Shown one piece after another: positions 62,264 to 64,000 of a DNA stretch of 64,000 nt. This DNA comes from an uncultured Clostridia bacterium (lineage in GTDB: Bacteria; Bacillota; Clostridia; UMGS1810): NCBI GenBank assembly GCA_934463165.1, contig CAKSJG010000008.1:1-64000 (forward strand). Reading direction: 5' to 3'. Each line of letters begins with the position of its first letter. Within the stretch, counting starts at the first letter, position 1. The position numbers and the translations under genes are program-made. The notes below the pieces were generated by a model that was not told where the DNA came from, did no database searches, and was given only the letters and a program-made list of their open reading frames with translations.

Positions 62264-62578
62264 TCAATGTCTGCCGCAAATATGAAGTATTATCTTTATC
62301 ACACAGCAGGCTGTCAATACAATAAACATTACCATAAATACCGGAACAAAATACAACGGAATAAAAAGATTATCCGGTGTATTGCTTACAATGAGAATAA
62401 CCATACTTAAAACAGCCGAAATAAAGCTTATTAAAGTTGAATATGCCAATATTTTAAAATTCTTTTTTATTAGCATTGCAAATGAAATTATTACAGCAGA
62501 AATTATTCCTGCTATACTTGCCGCATTGTTAAACAACCTTAATATTCCAATCAAATAAAGTTTTATTTCTCCCAACAT
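62264..62578 (-). CDS. Small multi-pass membrane protein, unknown (104 residues)
   Basis: Three hydrophobic segments make up almost the whole 104-residue protein (NNAASIAGIISAVIISFAML; ILAYSTLISFISAVLSMVIL; YFVPVFMVMFIVLTACC). It lies between two anchored proteins on the same strand. The family is not recognised. Multi-pass proteins of this size occur as immunity proteins against pore-forming toxins, but nothing here proves that. Confidence 0.5.
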   Translation of the reverse strand: MLGEIKLYLIGILRLFNNAASIAGIISAVIISFAMLIKKNFKILAYSTLISFISAVLSMVILIVSNTPDNLFIPLYFVPVFMVMFIVLTACCVIKIILHICGRH

Positions 62579-62607
62579 CAGTCTATAACCCCCGAGTTCT
62601 TAGCAAA

Positions 62608-63108
62608 TTAATTATCATATTCGGCGCAATAGTAATAAAAATCTGTATTGTCAATCTTCTGCAATGTCTGTCGGATCACATTCTGAGAGGACACATCGGG
62701 TTCTTTTTCAGGTGAGTATATAATCCCGGAACTGCCCGATAAGCAACCGATATCACAAAAAACGTAACCGTATTCCTTTTTTACCCTTATGAAATCATTT
62801 GACTTTAATGTTTTCAGATATTCAATGAGTTTTTCATCCGTAATTTTAATACTTTCATTATTTGATTCGGACTCGCTGCCGTCATTTTTATAAATATTTA
62901 TAGATTTTGATGAATCAAACAATTCAATTTCAACTGATTCACTATCAAAATTATAAATTGCATCGCACACGTATTCCAACTCTGCTTTATTACTGTGATA
63001 AATTTTTTTGACTTGTCCATAATTTCGCGGAAATACAAAAAGTGCAATTTTATATAAAATCAAACAAATAATTACACATACAAAGGGTATTACAATAATT
63101 TTTTTCAT
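62608..63108 (-). CDS. Small membrane-anchored protein, unknown (166 residues)
   Basis: The product starts MKKIIVIPFVCVIICLILY, one anchor, then a soluble domain rich in Asp/Glu/Ser (FDSESVEIELFDSSKSINIY; ITDEKLIEYLKTLKSNDFIR) with two cysteines in FCDIGCLSGSSG and a late YYYCAEYDN. No ribosome site better than a weak purine run precedes the ATG. No family recognised. Confidence 0.55.
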   Translation of the reverse strand: MKKIIVIPFVCVIICLILYKIALFVFPRNYGQVKKIYHSNKAELEYVCDAIYNFDSESVEIELFDSSKSINIYKNDGSESESNNESIKITDEKLIEYLKTLKSNDFIRVKKEYGYVFCDIGCLSGSSGIIYSPEKEPDVSSQNVIRQTLQKIDNTDFYYYCAEYDN

Positions 63109-63205
63109 GGCTTTATATCACACCTATATGATTTAAATTATGTCTCGGTTTTCTTCCTCAAGAATTTTATTCGCCGCATTTTCTTCGTTCTTTCAATGCA
63201 TTAAG

Positions 63206-63375
63206 CCGTACAGTTTTTCTGACATAGCTCTTTATTATCTGTAAATTTTAGCACATAACTGTCTTTCTATTACGGCTTTTCAATAACATCCGTAACAACC
63301 CATATACCGTCCTTTTTCTCTATATACCATTTAGCATAAATATTCGATGAACCGTATATAAGATCACCGTGTTTG
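63206..63375. repeat. 170-bp repeat, copy B
   Basis: About 95 percent identical, by eye, to 56171-56340, covering the 3' end of the 63270 gene and the flank behind it. The two copies lie about 7 kb apart in the same orientation, so recombination between them would delete or amplify everything in between. Confidence 0.9.
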
Positions 63376-63665
63376 TTAAATAATTTGCAGTCATATTTAA
63401 TAAACATTACACCCTTATGGAAATTGTGAATTACAAATAATCTTTTTGCCTTTATATCCGTTTCAGATACCCCTTCACTGTATAAATCACTCTTGTTATA
63501 ATATCTGTACAGCTCGGTATTTTCTATAATGTTTGAGGTGACACTGTTATTAATACAATTATAAAAATCATCTATAACAGCATCTGTATCATGCAATATA
63601 ATACTATATGTAACACTAAGCAAGACAATTATTGTTACTATGATTATTAATACTGTTTTTCGCAT
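63270..63665 (-). CDS. Small membrane-anchored protein, unknown (131 residues)
   Basis: This is the full-length relative of the fragment at 56239-56338. The anchor MRKTVLIIIVTIIVLLSVTY is followed by a helical stretch (DAVIDDFYNCINNSVTSNII) and a beta-rich end (VIHNFHKGVMFIKYDCKLFN..GDLIYGSSNIYAKWYIEK), an arrangement like NTF2-fold immunity proteins, though that is inference. AAAGGAG lies 9 nt before the ATG at 63665. Confidence 0.6.
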   Translation of the reverse strand: MRKTVLIIIVTIIVLLSVTYSIILHDTDAVIDDFYNCINNSVTSNIIENTELYRYYNKSDLYSEGVSETDIKAKRLFVIHNFHKGVMFIKYDCKLFNKHGDLIYGSSNIYAKWYIEKKDGIWVVTDVIEKP

Positions 63666-63748
63666 AATTGCAGCTCCTTTTGATAAATGCAGCACCGTAA
63701 TATAAACATCATATTCATCACTGTCACTTATCTCACATTAAATAATCT

Positions 63749-64000
63749 TTATGGATGCTCTCTTGTCATTGCGTACGAACCCAACAGCCAATCAGCATAT
63801 TCTTTAGCATAACACTCTTCTTCATCATCTGTCATATCATCGTCATTAATCCAACAAAAATAATGTGTAAGTTCATGTGCAACAGAATTTAATATTCCGG
63901 CAATTTGCATTGTCTTTTTCTTAAGTTTATTTCTGCGGCACTTTAATTTTACTGTATGTTTCATCATCTACATTTCTGTAAAAGATATCATCATCCAAAA
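63749..64000 (-). pseudogene. Broken HELTH-motif metallopeptidase (partial at window edge)
   Basis: One minus-strand frame encodes ILNSVAHELTHYFCWINDDD, EEECYAKEYADWLL and a stop: a HExxH zinc-peptidase motif with a downstream glutamate cluster. The sequence further upstream looks like coding in a different frame (DDDIFYRNVDDETYSKIKVP, ending in TAA near 63923), so a frameshift probably separates the two halves. The beginning lies outside the window. Such domains occur as tips of Rhs-type toxins and in ImmA-like proteins; which one this was is unknown. Confidence 0.5.

Noticed and set aside
1..64000. CRISPR arrays
   Set aside because: No regularly spaced short direct repeats were found, and no cas-like protein is encoded.

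Overview
The window reads as chromosomal DNA of an anaerobic, low-to-middle GC Gram-positive bacterium of the class Clostridia. Signs are S-layer-homology surface proteins, copper-amine-oxidase-type stalk domains on secreted enzymes, the long fused PurL, class III fructose-1,6-bisphosphatase, the rpmH-rnpA-yidD-yidC-jag-mnmE block, and consensus sigma-A promoters with strong purine-rich ribosome binding sites. The species cannot be named from the sequence alone. Most genes lie on the minus strand.

Layout. 1-4.9 kb: the end of a prophage-like module on the plus strand (endolysin amidase, XhlA-like protein, small tail or connector proteins, a probable beta-propeller structural protein and a helical protein), closed by a shared terminator. 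4.9-12.5 kb: a secreted heparinase-II-like polysaccharide lyase, alanine racemase, and an abundant-looking S-layer protein with a consensus promoter and a hairpin-rich 5' leader. 12.8-12.9 kb: a candidate small RNA. 13.2-21.3 kb: the purine operon purE-C-M-N-D-L, preceded by a guanine-type riboswitch with its own intrinsic terminator. 21.5-24.6 kb: GH29 fucosidase, an alpha/beta hydrolase, and two broken genes (an AraC-type response regulator joined to the tail of a GH63-like hydrolase). 24.8-27.3 kb: asnA-asnS. 27.7-29.7 kb: fbp. 29.8-41.1 kb: rho, ftsK, ygiQ, folD, glyS, acn and icd. The aconitase/isocitrate dehydrogenase pair suggests an oxidative branch making 2-oxoglutarate for glutamate.

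41.4-47.7 kb: a YihY/BrkB membrane protein, a small unknown protein, an M23 peptidase and an L,D-transpeptidase (both with altered active-site motifs), an M20 peptidase, a candidate small RNA, and two families of non-coding palindromic elements. 47.7-51.7 kb: mnmE-jag-yidC-yidD-rnpA-rpmH, which in many bacteria lies next to oriC. Just beyond malQ, at 53.2-53.3 kb, is a cluster of DnaA boxes with no dnaA gene in view. A P-type ATPase and tRNA-Gln(CTG) follow.

55.9-64.0 kb looks like an accessory island and is visibly AT-richer. It holds the frameshifted C-terminal tip of an Rhs protein, a lipoprotein starting 3 nt after it, a divergent SLH protein, and about nine small proteins that nearly all begin with one membrane anchor. 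Fragments and near-identical 3' ends and start regions are scattered among them, and a broken HELTH-motif metallopeptidase lies at the window edge. The best reading is a recombination-shuffled graveyard of polymorphic toxin and immunity cassettes. This is inference; no toxin activity can be shown here. No CRISPR array, rRNA, transposase or integrase was seen.
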